Position numbers and translations under genes: made by a program. 64,000 nt of DNA from Yersinia aleksiciae. Lineage in GTDB: Bacteria; Pseudomonadota; Gammaproteobacteria; Enterobacterales; Enterobacteriaceae. Below, piece by piece: positions 9,309 to 20,800 of the stretch. The stretch spans positions 827,179 to 891,178 of the forward strand of contig NZ_CP011975.1 of the NCBI RefSeq assembly GCF_001047675.1. The letters run 5' to 3'. How positions within the stretch are numbered: the stretch's first letter is position 1; each line of letters opens with the position of its first letter. The notes below the pieces were generated by a model. That model searched no databases, was not told where the DNA came from, and worked only from the letters and a program-made list of their open reading frames with translations.

Positions 9309-9326
9309 TGTCGCAATTTGCCGACA
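9309..9326. promoter_or_regulatory. GlrR binding site 3 (distal)
   Basis: TGTCGCAATTTGCCGACA is a perfect TGTC-N10-GACA motif. Its centre is 32 bases (about three helical turns) from that of site 2, which would favour cooperative binding. Confidence 0.87.
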
Positions 9327-9597
9327 AAAGATTAAAATCGTTATTATTCAGACAAATAGGGTGTCAGCTTACAATCTGGTCATCAAGGTTGTTGACCAAA
9401 CCATCACGTAGAAAAACTCGCGCCCTGCCCACTCGAAAACCACGACCGCGTTATAAATTATGCTATTTCATTGCCACAGCAAATAACTCATTATCCTGTT
9501 CTGACCCAGAACCGTGACAAAGACAGAGACAGAGACAAAGAGCAAAATATTCCGTTGAACAGGGATGTCGCTTAACCTTAATTAGCAGGTAACATCC

Positions 9598-10029
9598 ATG
9601 AAAATAAGCGCCATGATACTCTTCTGCACTCCCTTTATTAGCCCTTACTGCACCACCGCAGCAGACTACAGTTCAAGCTCGCAGCCCACCAGGCCAAGCC
9701 CTGTAGTGATGTCAGCCACCGACTATCATCGCAATGATAACTTCCCAGAGTTTTCCATTGAGAATTTTAACGTTCAGCAACATACCGCAGCCAGAGAGGC
9801 CGAAATTAAGTTCACCTTAAAAAGTAGCGAATTATTGTATTACCACGTTTATCTCAATGATAAAGATAACAACGAAATCATGAATACTTTAGGCTTCGTT
9901 AATAACGATCAGCAGTCTGTTTCATTGAAAATGACCAGCACCTGGCCGGGAGATTATGAAGTCGTTATTGAGTTAGTCGATAATAATAAAATGACCGTAC
10001 TCAGAAATTATAATATTACGCTGGACTGA
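9598..10029 (+). CDS. Small exported protein of unknown function
   Basis: The 143-aa product starts with a short hydrophobic stretch (MKISAMILFCTPFISPYCTTAA) that reads as a signal peptide, probably cleaved near residue 22. The rest alternates polar and hydrophobic residues in a way that suggests an all-beta, Ig-like fold. A weak AGCAGGT lies about 8 bases before the ATG. It stands alone between glmY and purL and I do not recognise the family. It is convergent with purL, whose terminator begins right after its stop codon. Confidence 0.7.
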   Translation: MKISAMILFCTPFISPYCTTAADYSSSSQPTRPSPVVMSATDYHRNDNFPEFSIENFNVQQHTAAREAEIKFTLKSSELLYYHVYLNDKDNNEIMNTLGFVNNDQQSVSLKMTSTWPGDYEVVIELVDNNKMTVLRNYNITLD

Positions 10030-10057
10030 AAAAACTCAGGGGATAACTCCCCTGAGT
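10029..10057 (-). terminator. purL terminator
   Basis: A 9-bp stem ACTCAGGGG / CCCCTGAGT is followed on the minus strand by six T's. It lies between the convergent genes, just after the purL stop at 10066. Confidence 0.8.
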
Positions 10058-10065
10058 CTGCTCTA

Positions 10066-13000
10066 TCAGCCTAATTGCTTACGCGCATTACGGAACATAC
10101 GCATCCACGGGCTATCTTCGCCCCACTCTTCCGGATGCCATGAGTTACTGACAGTACGGAAGACGCGTTCAGGATGCGGCATCATGACCGTGGCGCGGCC
10201 ACTGGCGCTGGTTACCGCCGTAATGCCGTTCGCTGAACCATTTGGGTTAGCAGGATATTGCTCGGTAACCGCGCCGTAATTGTCTACAAAGCGCAATGCC
10301 ACCAAGTTGTTTTGCTCCAATGTCACCAAATGCGCAGCATCACGCACTTCAACCTGCCCTTCACCGTGTGACACAGCAATTGGCATACGTGAACCGGCCA
10401 TACCCTGCATAAACAGCGACGGGCTGCTTGCCACTTCAACCAGACTGAAACGCGCTTCAAAGCGATCTGACAGGTTGCGAACAAACCGTGGCCAGTGCTC
10501 TGCACCGGGGATCAATTCGCGCAGGTTGGACATCATCTGGCAACCATTACACACCCCCAGCGCCAAAGTTTCAGGGCGATGGAAGAAGGCTTCGAACTCG
10601 TCACGCACCCGGTCATTGAACAGGATGGATTTCGCCCAACCTTCACCCGCGCCCAAAACGTCGCCGTAGGAGAAGCCGCCACAGGCCACTAAGGTCTGAA
10701 AGGTACGCAAATCAGTGCGCCCTGCCAGCAGGTCACTCATATGCACATCAACAGCATCAAAACCGGCGCGGTGGAAGGCGGCGGCCATTTCAACATGGGA
10801 GTTAACTCCTTGCTCACGGAGTACCGCCACTTTTGGCCGTACTTGCTTGATGATATACGGCGCGGCGATATCTTCAGCCGGATCAAAGGTCAGTTTCACA
10901 TTCAAGCCAGGATCACGTTCATCTTGTTTTGCCTGATGCTCTTGGTCCGCGCAATCGGGGTTATCCCGCAAACGCTGCATTTGCCAGGTGGTTTCTGCCC
11001 ACCACAAGCGCAGGGTGCTGCGTTTTTCACTGTAAACCACCTCAGTGCCACGGCGAATATCGAAAGTATCTCCCTCTACCGCCCGACCCAGATAGTGGAC
11101 ACAATTTGCCAAGCCGTGGTCTGCCAATATTTTTTCCACTGCATTACGCTGATCTGCGCGCACTTGAATCACCGCGCCCAGCTCTTCATTGAACAATGCA
11201 GCCAGTGAATCGTTGCCCTGCGAGTGAATATCGACATCTATACCACAGTGACCAGCAAAGGCCATTTCAGCCAGCGTCACCAGCAAACCGCCATCAGAAC
11301 GATCGTGATAGGCCAGTAACAGCTGATCCGCCACTAAGCGCTGCATGGCGTTGAAGAAGCCCGCCAACTGTGGCACATCACGCACATCCGCCGGTTTATC
11401 CCCCAACTGACGGTAAACCTGAGTCAAGGCGGTAGCACCCAGCGCATTGTGGCCCGCGCCTAAATCGATCAGCAGCAGGGCATTGTCGCCTTTATCCGTG
11501 CGCAGTTGTGGTGTGACGGTATGGCGCACATCTTCGATACGGGCGAAAGCCGTAATCACCAGCGACAGCGGCGAAGTCATCTCGCGCTGCTCGTTACCTT
11601 CCTGCCAGCGCGTTTTCATCGACATGGAGTCTTTGCCCACTGGAATAGTGATTTCCAGCGCCGGGCAGAGCTCTTCACCGACAGCGCGCACCGCATCATA
11701 CAAACCGGCATCTTCACCGGGGTGACCGGCAGCTGACATCCAGTTGGCTGACAATTTAATGCGCTTCAACTCACCAATTTGAGTGGCAGCGATATTGGTC
11801 AGCGCTTCACCGACCGCCAAACGGGCGGAGGCGGCGAAATCGAGCAAGGCCACTGGCGCACGTTCGCCCAGTGACATCGCCTCACCATAGTAGCTATCCA
11901 GGCTGGCACTGGTCACCGCACAGTCGGCCACTGGGATCTGCCATGGCCCCACCATCTGATCACGGGTCACCATACCGGTCACGGTGCGGTCGCCGATGGT
12001 AATCAGGAAGGTTTTTTCTGCCACAGCGGGCAGATGCATCACCCGTTTTACCGCATCGGCAATCGTGATATCAGCCCGATCCAGTACCTCACCTGCGGCC
12101 TGCAAGCTCTTCACGTCACGCAGCATTTTCGGCGTTTTACCCAACAGTACATCCAGCGGCATATCAATAGGTTGGTTATCGAAATGGCGATCATTGAGGG
12201 TGAGATGTAACTCTTCCGTGGCTTCCCCAATTACCGCATAAGGGGCGCGTTCACGGCGACAAATCTCATCAAACTGGGCCACCTGCGCGGGGGCGATAGC
12301 CATGACATAACGTTCCTGAGATTCGTTACACCACACTTCCAACGGGCTCATACCCGGTTCGTCATTCAGGATGTCGCGCAGTTCAAAACGCCCACCACGA
12401 CCGCCATCGCTGACCAACTCTGGCATGGCGTTGGACAAGCCGCCCGCGCCGACATCATGGATAAACAGAATCGGGTTGTGATCACCTAACTGCCAACAGC
12501 GGTCGATCACTTCCTGGCAGCGGCGTTCCATCTCTGGGTTATCACGTTGTACCGAGGCAAAATCCAGATCCGCATCTGACTGGCCGGAGGCCATGGATGA
12601 TGCCGCACCGCCACCCAGACCGATATTCATTGCCGGACCACCGAGCACCACCAGCTTAGCGCCGACCGTGATCTCGCCTTTTTGCACGTGATCGGCACGG
12701 ATATTACCGATACCACCCGCCAACATGATCGGCTTATGGTAACCCCGTAACTCGGTGCCGTTATGGCTGTTAACACGCTCTTCATAGGTGCGGAAGTAGC
12801 CCAACAGCGCTGGACGACCAAATTCATTGTTAAATGCAGCACCGCCTAATGGACCTTCGGTCATGATATCCAGCGCGGTGACGATCCGGTCCGGCTTGCC
12901 GAAATTCTCTTCCCACGGTTGTTCAAAACCCGGGATACGCAAGTTAGAAACAGAGAAACCGACCAAACCGGCTTTTGGTTTCGCGCCACGCCCGGTGGCA

Positions 13001-13956
13001 CCTTCATCACGGATTTCACCGCCAGAGCCTGTTGCCGCACCCGGCCATGGTGAAATGGCTGTCGGGTGGTTATGGGTTTCAACTTTCATCAGGATATGCG
13101 CTTCTTCCTGATGGTAGCCATAAACACCATTATCTGGCGCAGCAAAGAAGCGCCCAACCTGAGAACCTTCCATCACCGCCGCATTGTCTTTATAGGCAGA
13201 CAGCACGTAATCCGGCGTGTGTTCAAAGGTGTTTTTGATCATTTTGAACAGCGTTTTAGGCTGAGCAACACCATCGATAATCCAATCGGCGTTAAAAATC
13301 TTATGGCGGCAGTGCTCAGAGTTGGCCTGCGCAAACATGTATAGCTCGATATCCGTCGGGTTGCGCCCAAGCCCAGTAAAGGCTGCCAGCAGATAATCAA
13401 TTTCGTCCGATGCCAGTGCCAGACCCAATTTAGTATTGGCCTGCTCCAGTGCACTGCGGCCCTGCGCCAGAATATCCACCCGTTGTACCGGGGCTGGCTG
13501 ATGATGAGAGAACAGCTGTTCGGCTTGCTGCAAATCGGTGAATACCGTTTCCATCATGCGGTCATGTAGCAGCGCGGCCAATTGTTGCCACTGGCTTTCA
13601 GTCAGATTCGGGCCTTGGATATAGAAGGCTAAACCCCGTTCCAGACGCAGAACTTGTGGCAACGCGCAGTTGTGCGCGATATCAGTGGCTTTGGAAGACC
13701 ACGGAGAGATTGTCCCCGGTCGTGGGGTAACCAGTAGCAAACGCCCTTCTGGCGCGTGTTCAGGGAGAGATGGCCCATACTTAAGCAGCCGCTGGAGTCT
13801 GGCGTGTTCGTCAGCACTCAGTGGTGCGCTAACATCGGCAAAGTGAACATATTCGGCGTAGATATCACTCACCGGCAGGTGAGCATCCTGGCAACGGGAC
13901 AGCAGTTTGGTAATACGAAAAGCCGACAAAGCGGGCGAACCACGCAGTATTTCCAT
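10066..13956 (-). CDS. purL: Phosphoribosylformylglycinamidine synthase
   Basis: This 1296-aa cytoplasmic enzyme has the full length of the fused proteobacterial type. An N-terminal domain is followed by two AIR-synthase-like halves and a C-terminal class I glutaminase carrying Cys in [11 protein letters not shown] and a His/Glu pair near [10 protein letters not shown]. It converts FGAR to FGAM with glutamine and ATP in de novo purine synthesis. It is a single-gene unit with a PurR operator about 100 bases upstream and a strong terminator downstream. Confidence 0.98.
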   Translation of the reverse strand: MEILRGSPALSAFRITKLLSRCQDAHLPVSDIYAEYVHFADVSAPLSADEHARLQRLLKYGPSLPEHAPEGRLLLVTPRPGTISPWSSKATDIAHNCALPQVLRLERGLAFYIQGPNLTESQWQQLAALLHDRMMETVFTDLQQAEQLFSHHQPAPVQRVDILAQGRSALEQANTKLGLALASDEIDYLLAAFTGLGRNPTDIELYMFAQANSEHCRHKIFNADWIIDGVAQPKTLFKMIKNTFEHTPDYVLSAYKDNAAVMEGSQVGRFFAAPDNGVYGYHQEEAHILMKVETHNHPTAISPWPGAATGSGGEIRDEGATGRGAKPKAGLVGFSVSNLRIPGFEQPWEENFGKPDRIVTALDIMTEGPLGGAAFNNEFGRPALLGYFRTYEERVNSHNGTELRGYHKPIMLAGGIGNIRADHVQKGEITVGAKLVVLGGPAMNIGLGGGAASSMASGQSDADLDFASVQRDNPEMERRCQEVIDRCWQLGDHNPILFIHDVGAGGLSNAMPELVSDGGRGGRFELRDILNDEPGMSPLEVWCNESQERYVMAIAPAQVAQFDEICRRERAPYAVIGEATEELHLTLNDRHFDNQPIDMPLDVLLGKTPKMLRDVKSLQAAGEVLDRADITIADAVKRVMHLPAVAEKTFLITIGDRTVTGMVTRDQMVGPWQIPVADCAVTSASLDSYYGEAMSLGERAPVALLDFAASARLAVGEALTNIAATQIGELKRIKLSANWMSAAGHPGEDAGLYDAVRAVGEELCPALEITIPVGKDSMSMKTRWQEGNEQREMTSPLSLVITAFARIEDVRHTVTPQLRTDKGDNALLLIDLGAGHNALGATALTQVYRQLGDKPADVRDVPQLAGFFNAMQRLVADQLLLAYHDRSDGGLLVTLAEMAFAGHCGIDVDIHSQGNDSLAALFNEELGAVIQVRADQRNAVEKILADHGLANCVHYLGRAVEGDTFDIRRGTEVVYSEKRSTLRLWWAETTWQMQRLRDNPDCADQEHQAKQDERDPGLNVKLTFDPAEDIAAPYIIKQVRPKVAVLREQGVNSHVEMAAAFHRAGFDAVDVHMSDLLAGRTDLRTFQTLVACGGFSYGDVLGAGEGWAKSILFNDRVRDEFEAFFHRPETLALGVCNGCQMMSNLRELIPGAEHWPRFVRNLSDRFEARFSLVEVASSPSLFMQGMAGSRMPIAVSHGEGQVEVRDAAHLVTLEQNNLVALRFVDNYGAVTEQYPANPNGSANGITAVTSASGRATVMMPHPERVFRTVSNSWHPEEWGEDSPWMRMFRNARKQLG

Positions 13957-14052
13957 AATCTAAGTTTCTCTCGTCTTCGAAGCGACTGGAACAGCACTTC
14001 ATTGGGCGCAACAGGGGAAAACGCGCGCCATTATAGTGAATCTAAGCCGCCG

Positions 14053-14068
14053 ACGAAACCGTTTGCGT
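14053..14068. promoter_or_regulatory. PurR operator of purL
   Basis: The 16-mer acgaaaccgtttgcgt fits the purine repressor consensus ANGCAANCGNTTNCNT with one deviation, and lies upstream of purL. PurR with hypoxanthine or guanine would repress here. Confidence 0.8.
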
Positions 14069-14254
14069 AGCTATTATTCATAATTGCGTCAGAAACTGCG
14101 ATTAGGCTTATCGGCTGAATACCGGATAAATAAGCTCGCAATAAAGTTGCACACTGACGATTTGTTGCGCAAAATGCCACTCCACTGGGGATTTAACCAT
14201 GTCGATTCTAGCTTCACGACACACATATAAAGAGCGCTGCCGAGAGATAACTAT

Positions 14255-15715
14255 TTGACGCGCATAAAATTAAATTACTTTGTTATCGGTGTAGTTGCCA
14301 TACTTTTGGCTCTCGCGTTGTGGCCCAATATTCCTTGGCGCAATGGTCAGGAGGGGCAACTTGATCGCATAAAAGCCAGTGGTGAGCTGCGAGTTAGCAC
14401 CATTAGCTCACCCCTGATCTACACACCCGGAAAAGATGGCCCCTCCGGCCTCGACTATGAGCTGGCAAAACGTTTTGCTGATTATCTGGGGGTCAAGCTG
14501 GTCATGACCCCGCGTCACAATATTGATGATCTGTTTGATGCTTTAGATAGCGATGATGCAGATATGCTGGCTGCCGGGCTGATTTTTAACCGTGAGCGTC
14601 TCAATAGGGCGCGTACTGGTCCTGCCTACTATTCGGTCTCGCAACAGTTGGTATATCGACTTGGCACGCCGCGGCCAAAATCCTTCAGTGATCTGAAAGG
14701 ACAATTGATCGTCGCTTCGGGTTCGGCCCATATGACCACGCTAAAACAGCTCAAGCAGAGCAAATATCCCGATCTAAACTGGGGATCATCCATTGATCGC
14801 TCAGGAAAGGAGTTACTGGAGCAAGTTGCTGATGGCAAACTCGACTATACCCTTGGTGATTCCATCACCATTGCTCTGCTGCAACGCATTCACCCGCAAT
14901 TAGCCGTCGCCTTTGATGTCACCGATGAAGAGCCCGTGACCTGGTATTTCCGCAAAGGTAACGATGACAGCCTGTATGCGGCGATGCTCGATTTCTACAG
15001 TCAGATGGTGGAAGACGGCAGTTTGGCGCGGCTGGAGGAGAAATATCTCGGCCATGTCGGTAGCTTTGATTATGTCGATACCAAAACCTTCCTGTCCGCC
15101 ATCGACAATGTGCTGCCCACTTTCAAGCCACTATTTGAGAAACATGCGGGCGATATCGATTGGAAACTGCTGGCGGCGATTGCTTATCAGGAGTCCCATT
15201 GGAACCCGCAAGCCACGTCACCGACAGGTGTGCGTGGCTTGATGATGCTAACCCGTGCCACCGCAGATGGTTTAGGGGTCAAAGACCGCGTGGATCCTGA
15301 GGAGAGCATCAAGGGCGGCTCCATTTATTTGCAGCGGCTGATGCAGAAAGTGCCGGAAACCATTCCTGAAGATGAGCGAATCTGGTTCGCATTGGCAGCA
15401 TATAATATGGGTTATGGGCATATGCTGGATGCACGTCGTCTGACCAAAAACCAGAATGGCAACCCAGACAGCTGGGTTGACGTCAAAATGCGCCTGCCCA
15501 TGTTGAGCCAAAAGCGCTACTACCCGAGCACCACCTATGGCTATGCCCGTGGTCACGAAGCTTATAACTACGTCGAGAACATCCGCCGTTATCAGGTCAG
15601 TTTGGTGGGATATTTGCAGGAAAAAGAGAAAAAAGCCGCCCAACACGCCGCTATCGAGGCTGAGTTGGGGAAAGCCTATCCGGTCGTCGCCCCCGGCTGG
15701 TCAATCAATAACTAG
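14255..15715 (+). CDS. mltF: Membrane-bound lytic murein transglycosylase F
   Basis: This 486-aa protein has an N-terminal hydrophobic anchor ([18 protein letters not shown]). A periplasmic substrate-binding-protein-like regulatory domain follows (residues about 40-265), then an SLT lysozyme-like catalytic domain with the active Glu in [10 protein letters not shown]. It cleaves glycan strands to 1,6-anhydro-MurNAc products. The start is TTG, chosen because the product then aligns with the E. coli N-terminus, and a weak GAGAG precedes it. It is divergent from purL and convergent with tadA. Confidence 0.95.
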   Translation: MTRIKLNYFVIGVVAILLALALWPNIPWRNGQEGQLDRIKASGELRVSTISSPLIYTPGKDGPSGLDYELAKRFADYLGVKLVMTPRHNIDDLFDALDSDDADMLAAGLIFNRERLNRARTGPAYYSVSQQLVYRLGTPRPKSFSDLKGQLIVASGSAHMTTLKQLKQSKYPDLNWGSSIDRSGKELLEQVADGKLDYTLGDSITIALLQRIHPQLAVAFDVTDEEPVTWYFRKGNDDSLYAAMLDFYSQMVEDGSLARLEEKYLGHVGSFDYVDTKTFLSAIDNVLPTFKPLFEKHAGDIDWKLLAAIAYQESHWNPQATSPTGVRGLMMLTRATADGLGVKDRVDPEESIKGGSIYLQRLMQKVPETIPEDERIWFALAAYNMGYGHMLDARRLTKNQNGNPDSWVDVKMRLPMLSQKRYYPSTTYGYARGHEAYNYVENIRRYQVSLVGYLQEKEKKAAQHAAIEAELGKAYPVVAPGWSINN

Positions 15716-15749
15716 CATCTATTTTTCAAATCACATTATCGCGCGCGGG

Positions 15750-16349
<600 letters not shown>

Positions 16350-16527
16350 CTACATCCGTTTTATACCCGCGATAACGTCGCCAGTTATATAGAGCAGCTC
16401 AATACCTAATCAATATAAAGTAGCTCAGTATATAATGATCGTTTAAAGTTTCGGCTGGATAGAAAACGTATCAAACATAAGCGATACCTGCCGATATGAG
16501 TGTTCTCTGATAATGGAAGCCAGATAA

Positions 16528-17577
16528 ATGAAGCTCAGTAAGAAAAACGCCGCGATTGTGCGCAAAACCCTCAATGGATGGGCCAACGAAGGGGTGATCC
16601 CTGAGGAAGAGCAGCAGCGCTTATTAAACCACATCGATATTCAACCTTTTGATTGGCGTAGACTGGCTGGTTATGCCTTTCTCGCAGCCCTGGCGTCACT
16701 GGTTATCTCCATTGGCAGCTTAATGGCTGACACTTTCCTGCTAAATTGGATTAGCCAGTTTTTCCGCTTCGATGCACCGGTTCGGGTCGCCGTCACCGGG
16801 GTTTTGGCTGCCCTGCTTTACACTTGGGGCTTTCGCCGCCGTCGACAAAAACCCAGCAAAATCTACAGCAACGAGGCGATATTGTTCCTCGGCGTCCTGA
16901 TGACCGCTGCGGCCATCAGCCAACTCGGCCTGTGGCTGGATAATGGCAGTGGACGATTCTCTGGGCTATTACTGCTCGGTACCCTTATCTATGGCGTGGT
17001 CGGTTGGTTTGGTCGCTCACCACTGGTGTGGCTATTTGCCTTACTCTCGCTGGGGAATGCCTTTGGCGCGGAAACCGGCTATGCATCAGGTTGGGGGGCT
17101 TATTGGTTGGGGATGAGTTACCCGATGCGCTTTATCGCTTTTGGCCTGGTGCTTTGTGCCGCCGCGCTGGCATTTCAACCGCAACTGGCGATGCGCCGAT
17201 TAGACCGAGTTTCACAGGCAATGGGGCTACTTTACCTGTTTATCGCCTTATGGCTATTGTCCATTTTTGGCAATTACGGCGATATTGATCGTTGGTATAA
17301 TGTGCGCCAAATAGAGCTGCTGCATTGGAGTTTATTGTTTGCCATCGCGGCTGGAGTGGCTATCTGGCTGGGGTTAAAACGGGATGATGCGATGTTACGC
17401 GGCTTTGGCCTGACATTCCTCGCCATAAACCTGTATACCCGCTTCTTTGAGTTTTTCTGGGATGCGATGCCAAAAACAGTGATCTTCCTGCTGCTGGGTA
17501 TCAGCCTATGGTTGCTGGGCCGACATGCTGAGCGGATCTGGCAACTCGGCCACCATGAAAATGATGTCACTCACTAA
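16528..17577 (+). CDS. DUF2157 multi-pass membrane protein
   Basis: The 349-aa protein begins with a soluble helical segment (NAAIVRKTLNGWANEGVIPEEEQQRLL), the DUF2157 signature that precedes membrane helices. About nine or ten hydrophobic segments follow up to residue 335. The function of the family is unknown. It is transcribed divergently from tadA, across about 230 bases that should hold both promoters, and converges on pgpC. Confidence 0.75.
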   Translation: MKLSKKNAAIVRKTLNGWANEGVIPEEEQQRLLNHIDIQPFDWRRLAGYAFLAALASLVISIGSLMADTFLLNWISQFFRFDAPVRVAVTGVLAALLYTWGFRRRRQKPSKIYSNEAILFLGVLMTAAAISQLGLWLDNGSGRFSGLLLLGTLIYGVVGWFGRSPLVWLFALLSLGNAFGAETGYASGWGAYWLGMSYPMRFIAFGLVLCAAALAFQPQLAMRRLDRVSQAMGLLYLFIALWLLSIFGNYGDIDRWYNVRQIELLHWSLLFAIAAGVAIWLGLKRDDAMLRGFGLTFLAINLYTRFFEFFWDAMPKTVIFLLLGISLWLLGRHAERIWQLGHHENDVTH

Positions 17578-17616
17578 GGGCTAACCCATTAATGTGGCGA
17601 ATAGCGGCAACGACTT

Positions 17617-18321
17617 TTATTCTAGTTGCTGCAATTCGCCAGTTTTACTGACCCGCCAACGATGCTCACAGAAGTACAACAGCGGGTTATCCTGCTTACT
17701 GTCGCTGTATCCGCTGTAGAGTTTCAGCGGTGACCCCAGCCGTTGTTCCAGTTGCACCACTTTTTCTGGCCCCAAACAGCGTAGGGGTAATACCCACCCA
17801 CCATTACGCCGTGCCATACGGCTCCCCACCAACCGTAAGCGGTGAATAAATGTTGAGTCATGGTAAACCTGCTCGACCAGCCGTTGCGGCGAACCGGTGA
17901 TCAGCCAGACTTCGGCGTCACTGCTCTCCAAATATTCGCGCAACCGCATGACCACCACCGGAAACGCGGTAACTTTCTGCCGAAACGCCTTCACAAAGCG
18001 CAATTCTAAATCTTTCAGATGCGCTTCGCGTCGCCCGAAGGTTGTCGCCCACAGTAACAGGCTCACCGGCCAGCGAGCGCAGCGCCCCCCTGCCAGTAAT
18101 CCTAGTCCAATCACTGGCAGTAGCGGGATCACCAACAAGAGATTCAGTGGCAGGTGGCGCAACAGGAAACGCAAAAAACTGCCAAACATATCCTGCTGAT
18201 GCAAAGTGCCATCTAAATCAAAAAAGACAACGCGCTTGGCACTCGCGGCTGGCGACTCACGTGTTGCTTTAGGGTTAATGTCAGCTTGCTCAAAGGTAGA
18301 TGTGGCCTGCTCTGCGCTCAA
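17617..18321 (-). CDS. pgpC: Phosphatidylglycerophosphatase C
   Basis: A HAD-superfamily phosphatase (YfhB), it dephosphorylates phosphatidylglycerol phosphate to phosphatidylglycerol in the inner membrane. The nucleophile motif VFFDLDGTLH lies near residue 32. A hydrophobic hairpin (LLLVIPLLPVIGLGLLAGG) follows, then motif II (WLITGSP) and motif III around GYSDSKQDNPLL. It lies 4 bases downstream of murP on the same strand, so it may be transcribed with the mur genes. An inverted repeat at 17594-17638 overlaps its stop codon and could terminate it. Confidence 0.9.
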   Translation of the reverse strand: MSAEQATSTFEQADINPKATRESPAASAKRVVFFDLDGTLHQQDMFGSFLRFLLRHLPLNLLLVIPLLPVIGLGLLAGGRCARWPVSLLLWATTFGRREAHLKDLELRFVKAFRQKVTAFPVVVMRLREYLESSDAEVWLITGSPQRLVEQVYHDSTFIHRLRLVGSRMARRNGGWVLPLRCLGPEKVVQLEQRLGSPLKLYSGYSDSKQDNPLLYFCEHRWRVSKTGELQQLE

Positions 18322-18324
18322 AAG

Positions 18325-19695
18325 TTACTCCTCAGGGTCATTGAATCCCATAAGCCAGGTAAATATAAAACCTGCCAGTATGGTGACAACCATAGCCACT
18401 AAATACAACATCACTTTGCCGGTGACAATGGTCAACGCCAATGGCAAGCCGGAAATACCAAAAGTAATCACCGTCGCCACTTTCCAATAACTGATCAGTG
18501 CGCCCCCCACCGCGCCCCCTAAACAGGCAGCAATAAAAGGTTTGCCCAGTGGTAAAGTGACACCGAAAATCAGCGGTTCACCGATGCCCAGTATGCCCAC
18601 GGGTAGCGCCCCTTTAATCACTTTTTTCAAGCGACTATTCCGGGTTTTCATTAATACCGCCAACGCCGCCCCCACCTGTCCGACCCCTGCCATCGCCAAA
18701 ATCGGCAGCAGTGGATTGGCACCGTGGGCCTGAACCAGCTCCACATGAATTGGGACTAGCCCTTGATGCAGCCCGGTCAAGACCAGTGGCAGGAAGAAGC
18801 CCGATAACAGCGCACCCACCAGCAAGCCGCCATGATCGATCGCCAGATTGACGCCATGGGTGATGCCTTCAGAAATATAGCCGCCCAAGGGCTGCAAAAT
18901 CACAATGGCCAACGAAGCGGTAATCAAGGTGGTCAGTAATGGGTTGACGATAAGCTCAATGGACTCCGGCAAGCGTTGACGTAGCCACTTCTCCAGCCAG
19001 CACATTAATGCCACTACCAGTAGCACGGCAATGACACCGCCCCGTCCCGGCTGCAATGCCTCGCCAAATAAGGTAATTTGCGCCAATGCGGGGCTAGTCA
19101 GAATGCCCGCCATGACGCCCCCCATCGCCGCTGAACCACCAAAGACTTTGGCGGCATTCACCCCCACCAAGATATTCATAATGGCAAAAACCGCACTGCC
19201 GAAAATAGCCAATAGACCAAGCAGGTTCGGGTATTGCAGCGCCAGATCGCCGGAAATATCTGGCCGTTTCAGCAGGTTGACGATCCCCATAATCAAGCCT
19301 GATGCAATAAATGCAGGGATGATCGGGATGAATATGTTAGCCAGTTGCCGCAGGGCTCCACTCATCGGGGCGCCATATTTGGCCTTGGCTTGCGCCTTGT
19401 TGCGGTTGATATCATCCTGAGGCACCGCCGCATCATCCGTGTTTTTTTTCAATAGCCTACGCATGCTATCAACCACTTTTGACGCCGCGCCGGGGCCCAC
19501 AATTAGCTGATGCTGATCCCCCTGCTTGATATAGCCCTTAACGCCCGGTAACTGCTTAAGCAGCGCTAAATCCAGCTGTTGCTCATCGTTTACGACAATA
19601 CGTACTCGGGTCATGCAGTTCTCAAGTTTGAGAATATTGCCTTCACCGCCAATACCCGCAAGTATTTGTGTTGCCAATATGGTTGACTTATCCAT
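18325..19695 (-). CDS. murP: PTS N-acetylmuramic acid transporter subunit EIIBC
   Basis: The N-terminal EIIB domain carries the phosphorylated Cys27 in LKLENCMTRVRIV. A linker to about residue 105 leads to a EIIC domain with about ten membrane segments, containing the conserved GIGEPLIFGV loop. There is no EIIA domain, as in E. coli MurP, which borrows it from the glucose system. It imports and phosphorylates MurNAc for recycling or use. It follows murQ by 23 bases and forms an operon with it. Confidence 0.93.
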   Translation of the reverse strand: MDKSTILATQILAGIGGEGNILKLENCMTRVRIVVNDEQQLDLALLKQLPGVKGYIKQGDQHQLIVGPGAASKVVDSMRRLLKKNTDDAAVPQDDINRNKAQAKAKYGAPMSGALRQLANIFIPIIPAFIASGLIMGIVNLLKRPDISGDLALQYPNLLGLLAIFGSAVFAIMNILVGVNAAKVFGGSAAMGGVMAGILTSPALAQITLFGEALQPGRGGVIAVLLVVALMCWLEKWLRQRLPESIELIVNPLLTTLITASLAIVILQPLGGYISEGITHGVNLAIDHGGLLVGALLSGFFLPLVLTGLHQGLVPIHVELVQAHGANPLLPILAMAGVGQVGAALAVLMKTRNSRLKKVIKGALPVGILGIGEPLIFGVTLPLGKPFIAACLGGAVGGALISYWKVATVITFGISGLPLALTIVTGKVMLYLVAMVVTILAGFIFTWLMGFNDPEE

Positions 19696-19718
19696 TGCCG
19701 ATCCCCTGAAAGTGCGTC

Positions 19719-20606
19719 TTACAATGCCGCGCGCAAGTAGCCATTATGCTGCTGTAGATCCTGACGGGCCTGCTCGGCACCCACGCCTTTCAGAATCATC
19801 AAAATGGCCGGTTTGACTTCAAATTCTGTTTGTGACAGAGCATTTTCAGCCTCTGCACGGCTGGCTCCGGTGGCTTCCACCACAATGCGACAAGCGCGAT
19901 CGACTAGCTTCACATTGGTCGCTTTCACATCCACCATCAGATTTTGGTAAACCTTACCCAGCTTGACCATCGCGCCCGTGGATAACATATTCAGCACCAA
20001 TTTCTGCGCGGTACCTGATTTCATGCGGGTGGACCCTGTCAGGGCTTCCGGCCCAACTACCGGTGAGATGGCAACAAGTGCTTCCTGCGCGATAGGGGAA
20101 TCCGGATTACAAGAGATGGCCGCCGTCGGGCAGCCAAGCTGGCGGGCATAGCGCAGGGCACCAATAACATAAGGCGTTCGGCCTGAAGCCGCCAAGCCAA
20201 CCACCATATCGGTTGCGGTAAGATTCAAATCTTGCAGATCCTGCGCGCCAAGCGCCATATCATCTTCGGCACCTTCTACTGCTTTGAGCAATGCACCAGG
20301 GCCACCCGCAATTAAGCCAATCACCATGCCATGAGGGACACCGAAAGTGGGCGGGCATTCAGACGCATCCAGAACCCCGAGTCGCCCGCTGGTCCCGGCC
20401 CCCAGATAGATCAGCCGCCCGCCCTGCTTTAATGCCTCGGCAGCCAGATCGACCGCCCGCGCAATGGCCGGTAAGACCAAGCGAATGGCCTCCGGCACTT
20501 TGCGATCCTCATCATTAATGCAAGTCAACATCGCCAGCGTGGAGAGTTTGTCCAACTCCATGGTTGCCGGATTGCGGCTTTCCGAAATCAACGCGCCCAG
20601 ATTCAT
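19719..20606 (-). CDS. murQ: N-acetylmuramic acid 6-phosphate etherase
   Basis: This 295-aa sugar-isomerase-fold enzyme cleaves the lactyl ether of MurNAc-6-P to give GlcNAc-6-P and D-lactate. The signature stretch [19 protein letters not shown] near residues 85-103 and [15 protein letters not shown] near 190 are intact. It is the first gene of murQ-murP and divergent from its regulator murR. Confidence 0.95.
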   Translation of the reverse strand: MNLGALISESRNPATMELDKLSTLAMLTCINDEDRKVPEAIRLVLPAIARAVDLAAEALKQGGRLIYLGAGTSGRLGVLDASECPPTFGVPHGMVIGLIAGGPGALLKAVEGAEDDMALGAQDLQDLNLTATDMVVGLAASGRTPYVIGALRYARQLGCPTAAISCNPDSPIAQEALVAISPVVGPEALTGSTRMKSGTAQKLVLNMLSTGAMVKLGKVYQNLMVDVKATNVKLVDRACRIVVEATGASRAEAENALSQTEFEVKPAILMILKGVGAEQARQDLQQHNGYLRAAL

Positions 20607-20653
20607 GATTTTCTCTCCTTTGAATTTTTAATTCACAGTTATTTATTTATAAT

Positions 20654-20668
20654 TGAATATAATATTCA
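20654..20668. promoter_or_regulatory. Palindrome between murQ and murR, candidate MurR operator
   Basis: TGAATAT-A-ATATTCA is a perfect 15-bp palindrome about 50 bases upstream of murQ and 135 bases upstream of murR. Its position fits repression of both divergent units by MurR. The assignment is an inference from location. Confidence 0.45.
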
Positions 20669-20800
20669 TTAAAGCGACTGTTTTCTTGTCGCATTCATCG
20701 GATGATCACAAAAAAAGGGTGTTATGCTCCCTAACTTAGCCTTTACCCTCAACATTAATGGGTACTCTTTACCCAGCGTCCCTTATTCAGGAACAGATTT

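Noticed and set aside
9515..9541. GACAGA-type short tandem repeat
   Set aside because: It is a short purine-rich slippage tract without a visible function and is probably part of the leader of the 9598 gene.
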